This document shows positions 18,460-27,480 of a stretch of 64,000 nucleotides of DNA, in pieces. Source of the stretch: Actinobaculum sp. oral taxon 183 str. F0552 (GTDB taxonomy: Bacteria > Actinomycetota > Actinomycetes > Actinomycetales > Actinomycetaceae); assembly GCF_000466165.1 (NCBI RefSeq), contig NZ_KE951472.1:18005-82004 (forward strand). The letters are read 5' to 3'. The notes under the pieces are model-generated. The model made no database searches. It was not told where the DNA came from and saw nothing but the letters and a program-made list of their open reading frames with translations. A program made the translations under genes and the position numbers. The first letter of the stretch is position 1; each line of letters opens with the position of its first letter.

Positions 18460-18494
18460 CCGGGGCTGACCGGGTGGAAGCCGGCCAGCCCCGG
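18460..18494 (-). terminator. intercistronic hairpin between copZ and copA
   Basis: CCGGGGCTG at 18460-18468 pairs with CAGCCCCGG at 18486-18494. An inner CCGG/CCGG stem and a seven-base loop follow after one mismatch. It lies inside the 100-base gap of a same-strand pair and has no T-run. It may be a leaky terminator or a processing and stability element that lowers copA relative to copZ. Confidence 0.5.
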
Positions 18495-18502
18495 GTGGGG
18501 CA

Positions 18503-18739
18503 TCAGCGCACGACGGATTCCAGGGTGTAATCGCCCGCTTCGGAGACCGCCTCGCGCAGGGTCTCGTCGGGGATGTCGTTGTTCGTGTACACGAGCACTT
18601 TCGAGACACCGCCCTTGGCGAGGGTGACCGAGACGTTGACGACGCCGTCGAGGGCCTCCAGCTCCTCGGTCACGTGAGTCACGCAGTGCCCGCAGGTCAG
18701 GCCTGTGACGCCGAGCTCGATGGTGCGGTCGAATGCCAT
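18503..18739 (-). CDS. copZ: copper chaperone CopZ (HMA domain protein)
   Basis: A 78-residue single HMA domain with the metal site GLTCGHCV, ferrying Cu(+) to CopA. The ferredoxin-like fold pattern is complete (VTHVTEELEALDGV, then the C-terminal REAVSEAGDYTLESV). AAAGGAGA precedes the ATG by six bases. It is the first gene of the copZ-copA operon. Upstream, GGGGTAAACG near 18765 weakly recalls a CsoR box, but I would not call it one. Confidence 0.9.
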   Translation of the reverse strand: MAFDRTIELGVTGLTCGHCVTHVTEELEALDGVVNVSVTLAKGGVSKVLVYTNNDIPDETLREAVSEAGDYTLESVVR

Positions 18740-18933
18740 GGATACTCTCCTTTACTAGTGACGTTGGGGTAAACGTACGACGGAGCGGAATATTTCTGGT
18801 GAAAAAGTGGCGAAGCAGCCACCCGTCGATCCGACTGGAACGGGCCTACTGCGCGTGAGCCGGGTGGATGGCTCCGCCTTCAGGATCCGGCCTGCCGTGC
18901 GCGCGTAGGAGGATCCAACGGCCCCGGACCGGC

Positions 18934-20289
18934 TCAGCCGAAACGCTGCGCCGCCCAGTCGGGAATCGATTCACGGGGGAAGAACGTCAGTTCCTCCTCC
19001 CAGTCGTGAGAGGTGATGGCGTCCGCGAACGGCGGTTCGTCCTCGAATTCGAGGTTGACGATTGACTCGCCGTCGGGCCTGCACTCCAGGATCAAAGTCA
19101 GCGGCGCACCCCGGTGGAGGTTGGCGTGGGTGGCTTTGAGCCGTCCCATGTACTGTACGAGGGCGGTCGGAAGATCGGGCGAGGGAACGGATTCCCCCTC
19201 GACCATCGCACTGGCGGTGAAATTCACCCGTGTGCCGACGATCTGCATGACGATCCTGGCCTCGGACCATCCGTGCGGGGCCGTCATGCCCACGATCGAA
19301 TGGATCTCGCGCGTGAGCATGCCCGGATTGTCGTTGCTGCGCTCCTGGGTGGGGACCAGGGTTATCGCCTCGCGGTCCGCCATGTCCCAGGACATCGTCC
19401 GCACTTCGCGGGTCTGCTCGTCTGTGATGTCCTCGGAGGGGGCGTTGACCAGGTAGACGCCCGGCCCGTAGCGGTGGAAGCCCTTGCCTTGGGCGTACAG
19501 GCCGTCCACGAACACTGCCACGGCCTGAGCGTAGAGAGTGCTATCTTCGTCGCGCATGAGGCGGACGAGCCTGCAGGGGATCTCGCTGACCCTGCCGAGC
19601 AGCTCGTTCTCGTAGATGTCGAGGCCATCGTGGTACTCGATTCGCTTCGCCCATAGGCCCGAGGGGAGCCTCTCGAAGCCCTCCTCCGGGGGTTCGCTGG
19701 GGAAGACGAGCGTGACCGCGTCGGGAATGGGACCCTGCGCCTCGACCTCGACCGGGACGATGCCCCAGTCCCGGTCGACGACCGGGCCGATGAGTTGGGA
19801 GGGGGCCTCGGCCTGGAAGGTTCCCTTCGCCAAGGTCTCCCACCCCCAGGCGATGCCGTGGTAGACGCCGCGCAGCTCCGGTGTCCGGTTCCCGGGGTGG
19901 AAGCGCCACAGTTTGGCTCCCGCAGCCAGACGGGCCGGCTCGATCCACATGAGCGGCGTCTCCACGCCGGCCGCCTCCGCGATCCCCGTGCCGTCGTACG
20001 GCGGATATTCGGTGATGCCGCCCAGGAAGCTGTCGGGATGCAACGCGCCGACTGCACGGCGTACGTGGACGAAGGGGTGCGCGGGAGCGTGGAGGACGTC
20101 GATGGGCTCGTCGGGCGAGAAGAGCGAATACTCACCCGAACACTGGAAGAGGTCGATGAGGTCGGCGACCTCCGTGACGTTCTGGGCATCTCCGGCGTTC
20201 ACGGCCAGTCCGAAGAAATGGTCGAATCCGCCGTCCAAATACGTTTCTGCTTGGAGTTCGGTTATCAATTGTTGGTAGACGACGCTCAT
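18934..20289 (-). CDS. conserved hypothetical protein, 451 residues
   Basis: I do not recognise this protein. It is acidic, soluble and without signal peptide or membrane segments. It has an N-terminal helical region (SVVYQQLITELQAETYLDGG), a central part rich in Trp/Pro/Gly turns (WRFHPGNRTPELRGVYHGIAWGW is interrupted across residues about 128-150), and a C-terminal alpha/beta domain ending DWEEELTFFPRESIPDWAAQ. The last ~60 residues weakly recall YezG-type immunity domains (LTLILECRPDGESIVNLEFED). AGGGA lies six bases before the ATG. It follows dedA on the same strand after 147 bases and may be co-transcribed with it. Confidence 0.7.
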   Translation of the reverse strand: MSVVYQQLITELQAETYLDGGFDHFFGLAVNAGDAQNVTEVADLIDLFQCSGEYSLFSPDEPIDVLHAPAHPFVHVRRAVGALHPDSFLGGITEYPPYDGTGIAEAAGVETPLMWIEPARLAAGAKLWRFHPGNRTPELRGVYHGIAWGWETLAKGTFQAEAPSQLIGPVVDRDWGIVPVEVEAQGPIPDAVTLVFPSEPPEEGFERLPSGLWAKRIEYHDGLDIYENELLGRVSEIPCRLVRLMRDEDSTLYAQAVAVFVDGLYAQGKGFHRYGPGVYLVNAPSEDITDEQTREVRTMSWDMADREAITLVPTQERSNDNPGMLTREIHSIVGMTAPHGWSEARIVMQIVGTRVNFTASAMVEGESVPSPDLPTALVQYMGRLKATHANLHRGAPLTLILECRPDGESIVNLEFEDEPPFADAITSHDWEEELTFFPRESIPDWAAQRFG

Positions 20290-20436
20290 GGCGATTCCCT
20301 GGATGTATAGATCGGCCCGGCATCCCGTGGTGCCTTGGTCTTCACTCTACAGCTGAAAATCGCCGTTGTCGCCGGATAATGGACGAATGGGGACTATTGC
20401 AATACCCCGTGGAGTCTATTCCAACATCCTGGACGC

Positions 20437-21117
20437 TCACTCGGAGACGTCTGCACTCTTGGCGTTGCGATTCGCCCGCAGACGAAGTGCAACCCACACG
20501 ATGAGGGCGAGGACCACGAGAACGATGACGATTTTCGTGAAGACGCTGATGTAGCCCTCCACTTTGGTCCAGTTGCTGCCGAGTGCATAGCCGGCGTAGA
20601 TGAGGACGGTGTTCCAGATGGCCGATCCTGCGGTCGTCAAAGCAGTGAACTTCCAGAAGGCCATGCGCGTCACGCCCGCCGGTATCGATATCAGCGATCG
20701 GAAGATGGGGATCATGCGGCCGAAGAACACCGTCCACATGCCCCGGCGGTCGAAGAACGCCTCCGTGCGCTCGATGTCCTCCGTCCTGACCAGGGGGAGT
20801 TTGCCCATGAGCCAGCGGGTGCGCTCGCGGCCCAGGAGCACCCCGACCCCGTAGAGAGCCCAGGCCCCGATGACCGAGCCGGCCGTGCACCACAGGATCG
20901 CGCCGATCAAAGTGAAGTTGCCGGAATTCGAGCCGGCTGAGAATCCGGTCAGAGGCAGGATCACCTCTGAGGGCAGTGGAGGGAAGAGATTCTCCAGCGC
21001 GATGAGCGAGGCGGCTCCCAGGCCGCCGAGCCTGTCGATGACGTCAACCGCCCAGCCGGCGAAGCCGGAGAGGCCCTGCGGATCCGTCGAGGCCGCCGCG
21101 GCTATGAATCGAATCAA
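20437..21117 (-). CDS. DedA family membrane protein
   Basis: A 226-residue DedA/SNARE-associated membrane protein, a family of lipid scramblases and flippases needed for envelope homeostasis. Diagnostic stretches are ENLFPPLPSEVILPL near residue 43, and FFGRMIPIFRSLISIPAG (about 130), containing the conserved GR and re-entrant loop Pro. About five transmembrane segments are present, with a basic C-terminus (RLRANRNAKS). The start is TTG 21117, five bases after AAGGAG. It is monocistronic or leads into the hypothetical gene downstream. Confidence 0.9.
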   Translation of the reverse strand: MIRFIAAAASTDPQGLSGFAGWAVDVIDRLGGLGAASLIALENLFPPLPSEVILPLTGFSAGSNSGNFTLIGAILWCTAGSVIGAWALYGVGVLLGRERTRWLMGKLPLVRTEDIERTEAFFDRRGMWTVFFGRMIPIFRSLISIPAGVTRMAFWKFTALTTAGSAIWNTVLIYAGYALGSNWTKVEGYISVFTKIVIVLVVLALIVWVALRLRANRNAKSADVSE

Positions 21118-21317
21118 GGTGTCTCCTTATGCTCGTTTAGCTCAACGCTGACTGAATGCCTTGAACAGTTTCGCATCCGCGCTTGAGGAATGCCTCGCAT
21201 TCGCGTGTGATGCTTGTCCCTCCACCATGGGCGTGCCCGACGCCGAGGACTCCGACGAAGGGAGGCGGTTCGACTGACGCTCGCTGGCCAGGCGTCTCCG
21301 GTCAGCTCCGGGGCCGG

Positions 21318-22736
21318 CTACTCCGGTTGGCCGGCTTTGTCCAGGTATGCCACGAGTTGGGCGGCCAGGCCCGTGTAGGCGCCGGGCGTCAGCGAAGAGA
21401 GCCGGGCGGCGACGTCGTCGGGCATGCCGAGGGACGCGATCGCTTCGCGCATGTCCTGGGCTGTGACCGTTCGCCCGCGCGTCAGTTCCTTGAGGCGCTC
21501 GTAGGCGTTGCCCATGCCGGTCGCCCCCGCCAGGCCCGCGGCGCGCATCGCCTGCTGGATCGGCTCGGCCAGGACCTCCCACGAGGCGTCCAGATCCGCG
21601 GCGAGCTTCGCAGGGTTCGGCTCGACGCCGGCCAGGCCGCGGACGAGGTTGTCGAAGGCCAGAAGCGAATGCCCCAGCGCCGCGCCGACATTGCGCTGGG
21701 TCGTCGAATCCGTGAGGTCGCGCTGCATCCGGGACGTCACGAGCGTGGCGGCCAGCGTCTCCAGCAGAGCCGAGGATATCTCCAGGTTCGCCTCCGCGTT
21801 CTCGAAGCGGATCGGGTTGACCTTGTGAGGCATCGTCGAGGAGCCGGTCGACCCTTGAGCCGCCAGCCTCTGGTGGAAGTAGTCCAGCGAGATGTAGGTC
21901 CACATGTCGGTCGCCAGATTGTGCGCGATCCGGTTGGCGTGGGCGACGTCGGCGTACAGGTCGGCCTGCCAGTCGTGCGGCTCGATCTGCGTGGTGAGCG
22001 GATTCCACACCAATCCCAGGCTCTCGACGAAGGCCCGGGAGAGCGCCGGCCAGTCGGCTTCCGGGACCGCGACGACGTGGGCGCCGAAGGTCCCCGTCGC
22101 ACCGTTGAGCTTGCCCAGGTACTCGGCGCCCTGGACGCGGCGGATCTGCCGCGACAGCCGTGCGGCGAAGACGGCCATCTCCTTGCCGACCGTCGTCGGA
22201 GTGGCCGTCTGCCCGTGCGTGTGGGAGAGCATGGGCAGGCCGGCGTGCTGACGCGCCAGAGCCGCCAGGGCGTCGGCCAGGGCTCGGGCTGCGGGAAGCC
22301 ACACCTGCTCGATCGCCCCCTTGATGCACAGCGCATAGGCGAGATTGTTGACGTCTTCGCTCGTGCAGAAGGCGTGGACCATGTCGCTCAGAGCCGGCAG
22401 GACCGTTGCAGGGCCGAGGGTGGCCGGCGCTGCGTCGAGACGCCATCTGATGAAGTATTCGACCGCCTTGACGTCGTGGCGGGTCTCCGACTCGATCGCG
22501 GCGAGTTCTGCCACCTCGGCCTGTCCGAACGAGGTGGGGATGGACCGCAGGAAGCGCGTGTCGTCTTTGTCGACGACCGGAGCGCCGGGGACGACGCCTT
22601 CGCGGGACAGGAAGATGAGCCACTCGATCTCGACTCGGATGCGTTCGCGATTGAGGGCGGCTTCGGAAAGATAGGCGGTCAGCGGGGTGGTGGTGGCGCG
22701 GTAGCGTCCGTCGAGGGGGCCGAGAGCGAAAGTCAT
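21318..22736 (-). CDS. purB: adenylosuccinate lyase
   Basis: A 472-residue fumarase-superfamily enzyme that releases fumarate from SAICAR and adenylosuccinate in purine synthesis. The signature loop GSSTMPHKVNPIRFENAEAN is at about residue 295. The N-terminal LGPLDGRY motif is typical of the longer PurB subgroup. The active-site His is in LSHTHGQTATPTTVG (about 180). The length matches that subgroup (about 455-475). The gene is monocistronic and divergent from a small plus-strand gene. The 5' flank shows AACAAT six bases before the ATG and no Shine-Dalgarno. Confidence 0.95.
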   Translation of the reverse strand: MTFALGPLDGRYRATTTPLTAYLSEAALNRERIRVEIEWLIFLSREGVVPGAPVVDKDDTRFLRSIPTSFGQAEVAELAAIESETRHDVKAVEYFIRWRLDAAPATLGPATVLPALSDMVHAFCTSEDVNNLAYALCIKGAIEQVWLPAARALADALAALARQHAGLPMLSHTHGQTATPTTVGKEMAVFAARLSRQIRRVQGAEYLGKLNGATGTFGAHVVAVPEADWPALSRAFVESLGLVWNPLTTQIEPHDWQADLYADVAHANRIAHNLATDMWTYISLDYFHQRLAAQGSTGSSTMPHKVNPIRFENAEANLEISSALLETLAATLVTSRMQRDLTDSTTQRNVGAALGHSLLAFDNLVRGLAGVEPNPAKLAADLDASWEVLAEPIQQAMRAAGLAGATGMGNAYERLKELTRGRTVTAQDMREAIASLGMPDDVAARLSSLTPGAYTGLAAQLVAYLDKAGQPE

Positions 22737-22857
22737 GCGGATATTGTTCCACGGTCATGGCGAGGGATACCCATTGTTCCTGCCCTGTGAGACCGATAGC
22801 CTCAAATCCGGCTAAGTCCGATCTTGCCGTGGATAACGAGAGGAAACGAGGAGTTTC

Positions 22858-23169
22858 ATGTCCGAAGTCGCCGAACGGGCCCAACGTCTGAACGAAGCGA
22901 GAGAGCTGGAGGAGAGCGCCGACAGGATGGAGGAGTCAGTGAAGGGGCTCCTGGAGATGAACATGACGGAGGCGATGAGCAACGCGGCGAAGGGAATGCC
23001 GGGAACCTCGCTGGGAAAGCAGTCCTATGAGCTCGGGGTGGCATTGGACGCGAGGAACCGGGAATTCGCCGAGACGCTGATGGCACACGTCCGGCAGACG
23101 CGGGAAGCGGTGGCCAGGATACGCCGGGAGGTGGCGGCGGAGGAGAAGGCCGAAGACGTCGAGATGTAG
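22858..23169 (+). CDS. small coiled-coil hypothetical protein
   Basis: A 103-residue, mostly helical, highly charged protein (RLNEARELEESADRMEESV, RREVAAEEKAEDVEM). It has no signal peptide or transmembrane segment. The size and two-helix look resemble WXG100-like secreted proteins, but no WxG turn is visible; the central SNAAKGMPGTSLGKQSYELG is the likely break between helices. GAGGAG precedes the ATG by five bases. It may be related to the type VII-like cassette 1.2 kb downstream, but this is inference only. Confidence 0.65.
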   Translation: MSEVAERAQRLNEARELEESADRMEESVKGLLEMNMTEAMSNAAKGMPGTSLGKQSYELGVALDARNREFAETLMAHVRQTREAVARIRREVAAEEKAEDVEM

Positions 23170-23268
23170 CCCGACCTCGCCTCATACGCAGGCTTGCAGG
23201 CTTCGGTTCGCCGCAGGCCTACCCTCGCAGCCCGCGCCCGGACGGATCGGGAGGCGGGCTGCGACTGC

Positions 23269-24159
23269 CTACGCGTAGGCTGATGCCTCTCGGACCGTCT
23301 GCCGGCCGTAAGCCCCTCCGAAGAGGGCCGCGTGGACGATGAGGATGTGCAGGCGGTGGAGCCCGACGCGCTCGCGCCAGCCGTCGGCGAGCGGAGAGGC
23401 TTCGTCGTAGGCGGCGTATATCCGGTCGGTGAAAGGAGCGCCGAACACGGTGAGCTGGGCGAGGTCGGATTCGGCGTGCCCTCCCTGCGACGCAGGGTCG
23501 ATGAGGACGGCCACGCAACCGCCCTCTCCGGTGCGGCGCCCTTCGGCTTCCCGTTCTGCGGCGCCCACCGCGCCGCGTGCGGCCGACTCGCGCGTCGCCC
23601 AGTAGAGGTTGCCCGACCACAGGTCTCCGTGGAGGAGAGCGGCGTCCGTGTGGACGAGCGCGGGCTGGGGAGCGTCGAACGCGCCTTCGCGCAGGCGATC
23701 GGCCAGCCGATGGAGGACGCGGGCGCCGTCCTCGTCGATTGAGCCGTTGGCCCTCGCCGCGGAGAGGTAGGCGAGCAGACGGTCTTCAGCGTAGAACTCG
23801 CCGAAGCTGCGCGGACGTGAATCCGGAGCGACCAGGGGAAGGGGCGCGGCGCCCATGACGCCGTCGCCGGTTCGCCCGCCGTGGACGAGCCCTGCCGGCG
23901 CCTGCCCGAAGACACGCGATCCTTCGGGGCAGTGTGCGTGAGTGACGGCGAGGCGGCGGGCGAATTCCTCTGCTGCGCTTGCCGATGGCGACGCGGGGGA
24001 GAGAAGCGCCGTATCGAGCCGGCTCCCCCTCGGAGAGGAATGGGACAGCAGCCGGACGACCGGTGCGCCTCCGGCCCGGGCCGCTCGGGCGAGGTCGTTC
24101 AGACCCGCCGCTTCGGCTGCGATGGCGGCTGGCGTGCCGCGCTTGGTGAAGGCTGCCAT
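23269..24159 (-). CDS. fructosamine kinase family protein
   Basis: A 296-residue APH/fructosamine-3-kinase fold protein, expected to phosphorylate sugar-amine adducts on proteins or small molecules for deglycation. The catalytic loop LLHGDLWSGNLYW is at about residue 175, and the Mg-binding segment is VLIDPASQGGHAESDLAQL (about 224). A small-alanine-rich N-lobe and FTKRGTPAAIAAEAAGL at the N-terminus fit the family. An ATG at 24177 is also possible; I prefer 24159 because CATGAT ends six bases before it. A Gly/Glu insertion precedes the metal-binding segment. Confidence 0.85.
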   Translation of the reverse strand: MAAFTKRGTPAAIAAEAAGLNDLARAARAGGAPVVRLLSHSSPRGSRLDTALLSPASPSASAAEEFARRLAVTHAHCPEGSRVFGQAPAGLVHGGRTGDGVMGAAPLPLVAPDSRPRSFGEFYAEDRLLAYLSAARANGSIDEDGARVLHRLADRLREGAFDAPQPALVHTDAALLHGDLWSGNLYWATRESAARGAVGAAEREAEGRRTGEGGCVAVLIDPASQGGHAESDLAQLTVFGAPFTDRIYAAYDEASPLADGWRERVGLHRLHILIVHAALFGGAYGRQTVREASAYA

Positions 24160-24330
24160 GACTCCATCATGGCCCATCCGCGGCAGACTCGAGAACTACA
24201 GGATTCCTGCCGGGGGATTGTTTCCCGGAGGAGATTACCCGCAGACTCTCTCTTGAGGTGCTTCCTTCCGAAACCTTAGGGTGGATGAACTCGGTTCGGA
24301 AGGGACGGAGTTTCCACGGGAAGGTGACAT

Positions 24331-24636
24331 ATGTCTGAACTATACGCCGATTTGGACAGCATAGGGACTGCTGCGACGAACGCGAGCAGCGCCGCCGGAT
24401 ACGCCGGTGACATGAATGTCAGCGACGGGCTGAGCGGCGTCTCGACCGCCATGCAAGGAGGATCTTCAGGAAGCTCCGCCACATCGGCGGGAACCTACAT
24501 GGATGATCTCGCCAAAAAGCTTTCTGACGGATTGACCGAGTACTCCGAAGCCTTGACGTCCGCTAAGAACGATTATAGTAATACTGATGAGTCAGTATCG
24601 ATTGATTTCACAAATTTTGACAGTAAGATGCAGTGA
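24331..24636 (+). CDS. WXG100-like small secreted protein, first gene of a type VII-like cassette
   Basis: A 101-residue Ser/Ala/Gly-rich helical protein with no signal peptide (SELYADLDSIGTAATNASSA, a middle Gly/Ser turn, then SDGLTEYSEALTSAKNDY). Size and heptad-like pattern fit the ESAT-6/WXG100 or DUF-type partner proteins secreted by type VII systems; a strict WxG is absent. GAAGGTG lies upstream of the ATG. The stop is followed after 12 bases by the DUF1023 effector gene, so the two are probably co-transcribed and perhaps co-secreted. No EccC/EssC ATPase is in the window. Confidence 0.65.
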   Translation: MSELYADLDSIGTAATNASSAAGYAGDMNVSDGLSGVSTAMQGGSSGSSATSAGTYMDDLAKKLSDGLTEYSEALTSAKNDYSNTDESVSIDFTNFDSKMQ

Positions 24637-24648
24637 AAGGTAAATATA

Positions 24649-26361
24649 ATGGTTGCATGGTCAGACATCACAAGCTGGACAGGGACCGGACTCGACACCG
24701 TATTGGACGATCTTATCGCCGAAAGGAAAGATGCCGTCGAATCTAGGGACAACATAGCGTCTATCGACGTAAGCACGGGATGGGAGGGCGCGGGTGCAAC
24801 GGCCGCGCAAGAGAGACTGACTCAGCTCAAGGACGTATGCATAAAGCACTTGTGCCTTCTCGGTGACTTGATTACGGCTACGAGCACTGCGCAAACCGGT
24901 ATGGGCGATGTAGAGACATTAGTTCTTGAAGCTCAAACTATAGCTGACAACTACGGTTTTACCATATCTGATGATGGAACAGTAACTGATCCAAATCCTG
25001 TTAAAATACAGTGGTATGAAAAGTTTAGTCATAGTTATGCTGATTTAAATATGAGCCATTTAAATTCGAACGATACAAAACAGCAAGAAAAAATTGATAG
25101 AGAGACAAGACTTAAAGAATGTTCTGATGCTGTGACTAGTGCTTGTAATAAAGCAACAGAGGTAGATAATGACTATAAAACTTCTCTTGATAATGTCGCC
25201 AATGGACAAGCGACTGAAATAGAAGATTTCAATGATTCTACTCCCGGGCTTTCCAACCTCCCTCCTGAGAACGCCAGTACTGAGCAAGTGGCCGCATGGT
25301 GGAATTCTCTTACATCGAGTGAAAAAGAAGAAATGGTTAATTCTTATCCCGATAGAATCGGAAATTTGGATGGTATAGATGCGGTAACTCGAAATGAAGC
25401 TAATCGAAAGCGTTTAAGTAACGATACTCAGTCATATAATGATAAAAAAATGGAATATGAACGTACCATTTCAGAATTGGAAAATATTCAAAAAGATAGA
25501 CTATTAACTGAAGATAGACCATTAACTGATTCAGAACAAGAAGAACTGCAATTTGCTAAACAATCATTAGAATCAATAAATTCAAAATTGACAGAGCTGG
25601 AAGCTATAAGTACTTCATTAAATAAATCAAGTGATACTCAATTACTGCTATATGACCCTGCAACTGGTGAAAATGGACATGAACTCACGCATGCAGCTAT
25701 ATCTATTGGTAACGTGGATACTGCCAATCATGTTGCAACGTATGTACCAGGAATGACTACTAATGTTACAGATAGTATGGAAAACATAACAAATGATATG
25801 TTAAATATGAAAGATGACGCTGAAGCTGTAAATGCCGGTTCAGTGGCGACTATAGGGTGGATCGGATACGATTGCCCTCCTCATCCGCTTACTAATAATG
25901 ATTGGTCTGTTGTGGGTACGGGTGAAGCGGAAATGGGTGGACAGTCTCTGGCGAGATTCACGGAAGGCATTCAAGACTCGCGAAATGATGGTGATGTAGG
26001 AGTTTCATCAGTTCATCAATCGGTGATAGCCCATTCCTATGGTTCTACTACCGCTTCGTATGGAGTTGAACAGGTTCGACCGGGAGTTGTCGACGATTTC
26101 TGCGTATTCGGTTCTCCGGGAGTGAAAGAAGGAGGATGGGACATGAACGTTCCGGAGGGTCATAATTATGCGTTGGGATTTTCTAACGATGGTGTTAGTG
26201 GCTCTTACCTTGGTCGAGATCCAGTTATGGACCCTGATTTCAAGGGACTTAACCCAAAAGACGCCGATACGACGAAAACTGGGCATTCTGGGTACTTGGT
26301 CAATGGGAGTCATGCCCAACACGAAATCGCGAAAGTAATCGTTGGAAAGGGCGGCGAATAA
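24649..26361 (+). CDS. WXG-domain DUF1023-type alpha/beta hydrolase, candidate type VII effector
   Basis: A 570-residue protein. Residues 1-110 form a helical WXG-like domain with GWEGAGATAAQERL. Residues about 120-330 are a long helical, charged, AT-coded middle. The C-terminal ~230 residues form a DUF1023 alpha/beta hydrolase: VATYVPGMTTN, VATIGWIGYDCP, and the nucleophile elbow IAHSYGSTTA with Ser near 462. No signal peptide. Such fusions are common among type VII substrates of actinobacteria and may be lipases, esterases or toxins. GC content is high at both ends and falls very low between about 24.93 and 25.75 kb, a mosaic not seen in neighbours. AAAGG lies ten bases before the ATG. Confidence 0.78.
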   Translation: MVAWSDITSWTGTGLDTVLDDLIAERKDAVESRDNIASIDVSTGWEGAGATAAQERLTQLKDVCIKHLCLLGDLITATSTAQTGMGDVETLVLEAQTIADNYGFTISDDGTVTDPNPVKIQWYEKFSHSYADLNMSHLNSNDTKQQEKIDRETRLKECSDAVTSACNKATEVDNDYKTSLDNVANGQATEIEDFNDSTPGLSNLPPENASTEQVAAWWNSLTSSEKEEMVNSYPDRIGNLDGIDAVTRNEANRKRLSNDTQSYNDKKMEYERTISELENIQKDRLLTEDRPLTDSEQEELQFAKQSLESINSKLTELEAISTSLNKSSDTQLLLYDPATGENGHELTHAAISIGNVDTANHVATYVPGMTTNVTDSMENITNDMLNMKDDAEAVNAGSVATIGWIGYDCPPHPLTNNDWSVVGTGEAEMGGQSLARFTEGIQDSRNDGDVGVSSVHQSVIAHSYGSTTASYGVEQVRPGVVDDFCVFGSPGVKEGGWDMNVPEGHNYALGFSNDGVSGSYLGRDPVMDPDFKGLNPKDADTTKTGHSGYLVNGSHAQHEIAKVIVGKGGE

Positions 26362-26463
26362 TGATATTGTCTCATGTTTATGACAATATTTAATCATATT
26401 ATTTATATATTTTTAATTAATAAAAATATTAGACACTTATTTGTAATATATAAGGTTGTTTGA

Positions 26464-26955
26464 ATGTATGAATATAATAATAATTTAAGATTTTGGGATG
26501 GGTGTATGCCGTTCGCCCAGCGTGTGAGTATTGCGGCTGCCCAACGCCAGCTCGTCGATGCCCTCGCCCGTGCCCGTGACCGAATCGATGAAGAGTTCGG
26601 CCCTCGAACGTGGAAGTGGCTGGATGAGCCCGCGACGAGTTTCGCCCGATGCCAGGACGGGCACGACCAGGGCTGGGAGGACAGCAGCCGCCAAGGGATG
26701 ACCACGGGAATGTCCATCGCCTTCTTCCCCCGTCTGCTGGAGATCGCCGCCGAAGAAGTGGCTCCTCACGGATTCACACGCATAGTCGATGTGTCAGACG
26801 AGGACCGCTGGGTGAACATCTTCAATGTGGAAGACGGCGGCTATGTCGGCGTCGTCCATACCCGCGACACGCTTGCATTCAGTATGAGGTATGCGACGGG
26901 CTGCCGCCCAGAGACGTCGGCTGGGGCCGTCCAGCGCGGAAGGCACGCCATGTGA
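26464..26955 (+). CDS. hypothetical protein, possible cognate immunity/LppA-like partner of the hydrolase
   Basis: A 163-residue soluble protein of unknown function. The end (SMRYATGCRPET) resembles the closing TGCRP segment of LppA-type actinobacterial proteins often coded beside DUF1023 effectors, though no lipobox is present. The first 14 residues (YEYNNNLRFWDGC) are coded by AT-rich DNA, and composition switches abruptly to GC-rich at about 26500. An ATG at 26506, at that boundary, could be the true start. Its position directly after the effector suggests immunity or a chaperone role, which is inference. Confidence 0.5.
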   Translation: MYEYNNNLRFWDGCMPFAQRVSIAAAQRQLVDALARARDRIDEEFGPRTWKWLDEPATSFARCQDGHDQGWEDSSRQGMTTGMSIAFFPRLLEIAAEEVAPHGFTRIVDVSDEDRWVNIFNVEDGGYVGVVHTRDTLAFSMRYATGCRPETSAGAVQRGRHAM

Positions 26956-27048
26956 GCCGGATGCGATTGTCTCCGCATGCTCTTGTCTCTGTATGCCTTT
27001 GCCTCGGTGAGCCATTTGGCGGGATCGTAGGGCAGGCGGTCAGCTTTT

Positions 27049-27127
27049 ACCGGTGAAACCTAGGATGGAGCTTGTATTTCACGGTGAACCTCCCGGTGAA
27101 ACCTCGATGAACCGAGGTTTCACCGGG
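27049..27127. repeat. CCGGTGAAAC repeat cluster, left copy
   Basis: It contains ACCGGTGAAACC at 27049, TTCACGGTGAA at 27078-27088, and a perfect 15-bp inverted repeat CCCGGTGAAACCTCG (27092-27106) / complement (27113-27127) with a six-base spacer. The same 15-mer recurs at 29236. It lies in the 525-base gap 26956-27480, where I see no gene. It could be a terminator, a REP-like element or a protein-binding site. Confidence 0.7.
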
Positions 27128-27480
27128 ACGGTAAGAATGGCAATGGCACAAGCCCGCCTCAGTCGGCCTCGGGCGTCGAGGATTTCGGCTACGGGTTGCG
27201 AGGCGATCCCGCCTCCCGGAAGGCGCGCATTCGGGAGGCACCTTCCGGTAGATCGGCCGATGTCCGCCTTGCAGTAGAGGCGGTACCCGCCCCCGGAAGG
27301 CGCTTTCGGCGGCACGAGGCAGATCTTGTCCCGGGAGTGAAGCGCGCGCACGCTTCACCGCGACGAGCCCGGTGACCATCCCGGCGGTTCTCTCCATGGG
27401 CCTGTCGTCCCTCATGCGTCCAGACTCCGCCCTGGCGTCGCATGAGGGTCAATAGCGTGAGGGGGGTCAGGGCTCGAGGG

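Noticed and set aside
18750..18790. A CsoR-type copper operator upstream of copZ
   Set aside because: Only a GGGGTA half is seen, with no matching inverted half at the right spacing.
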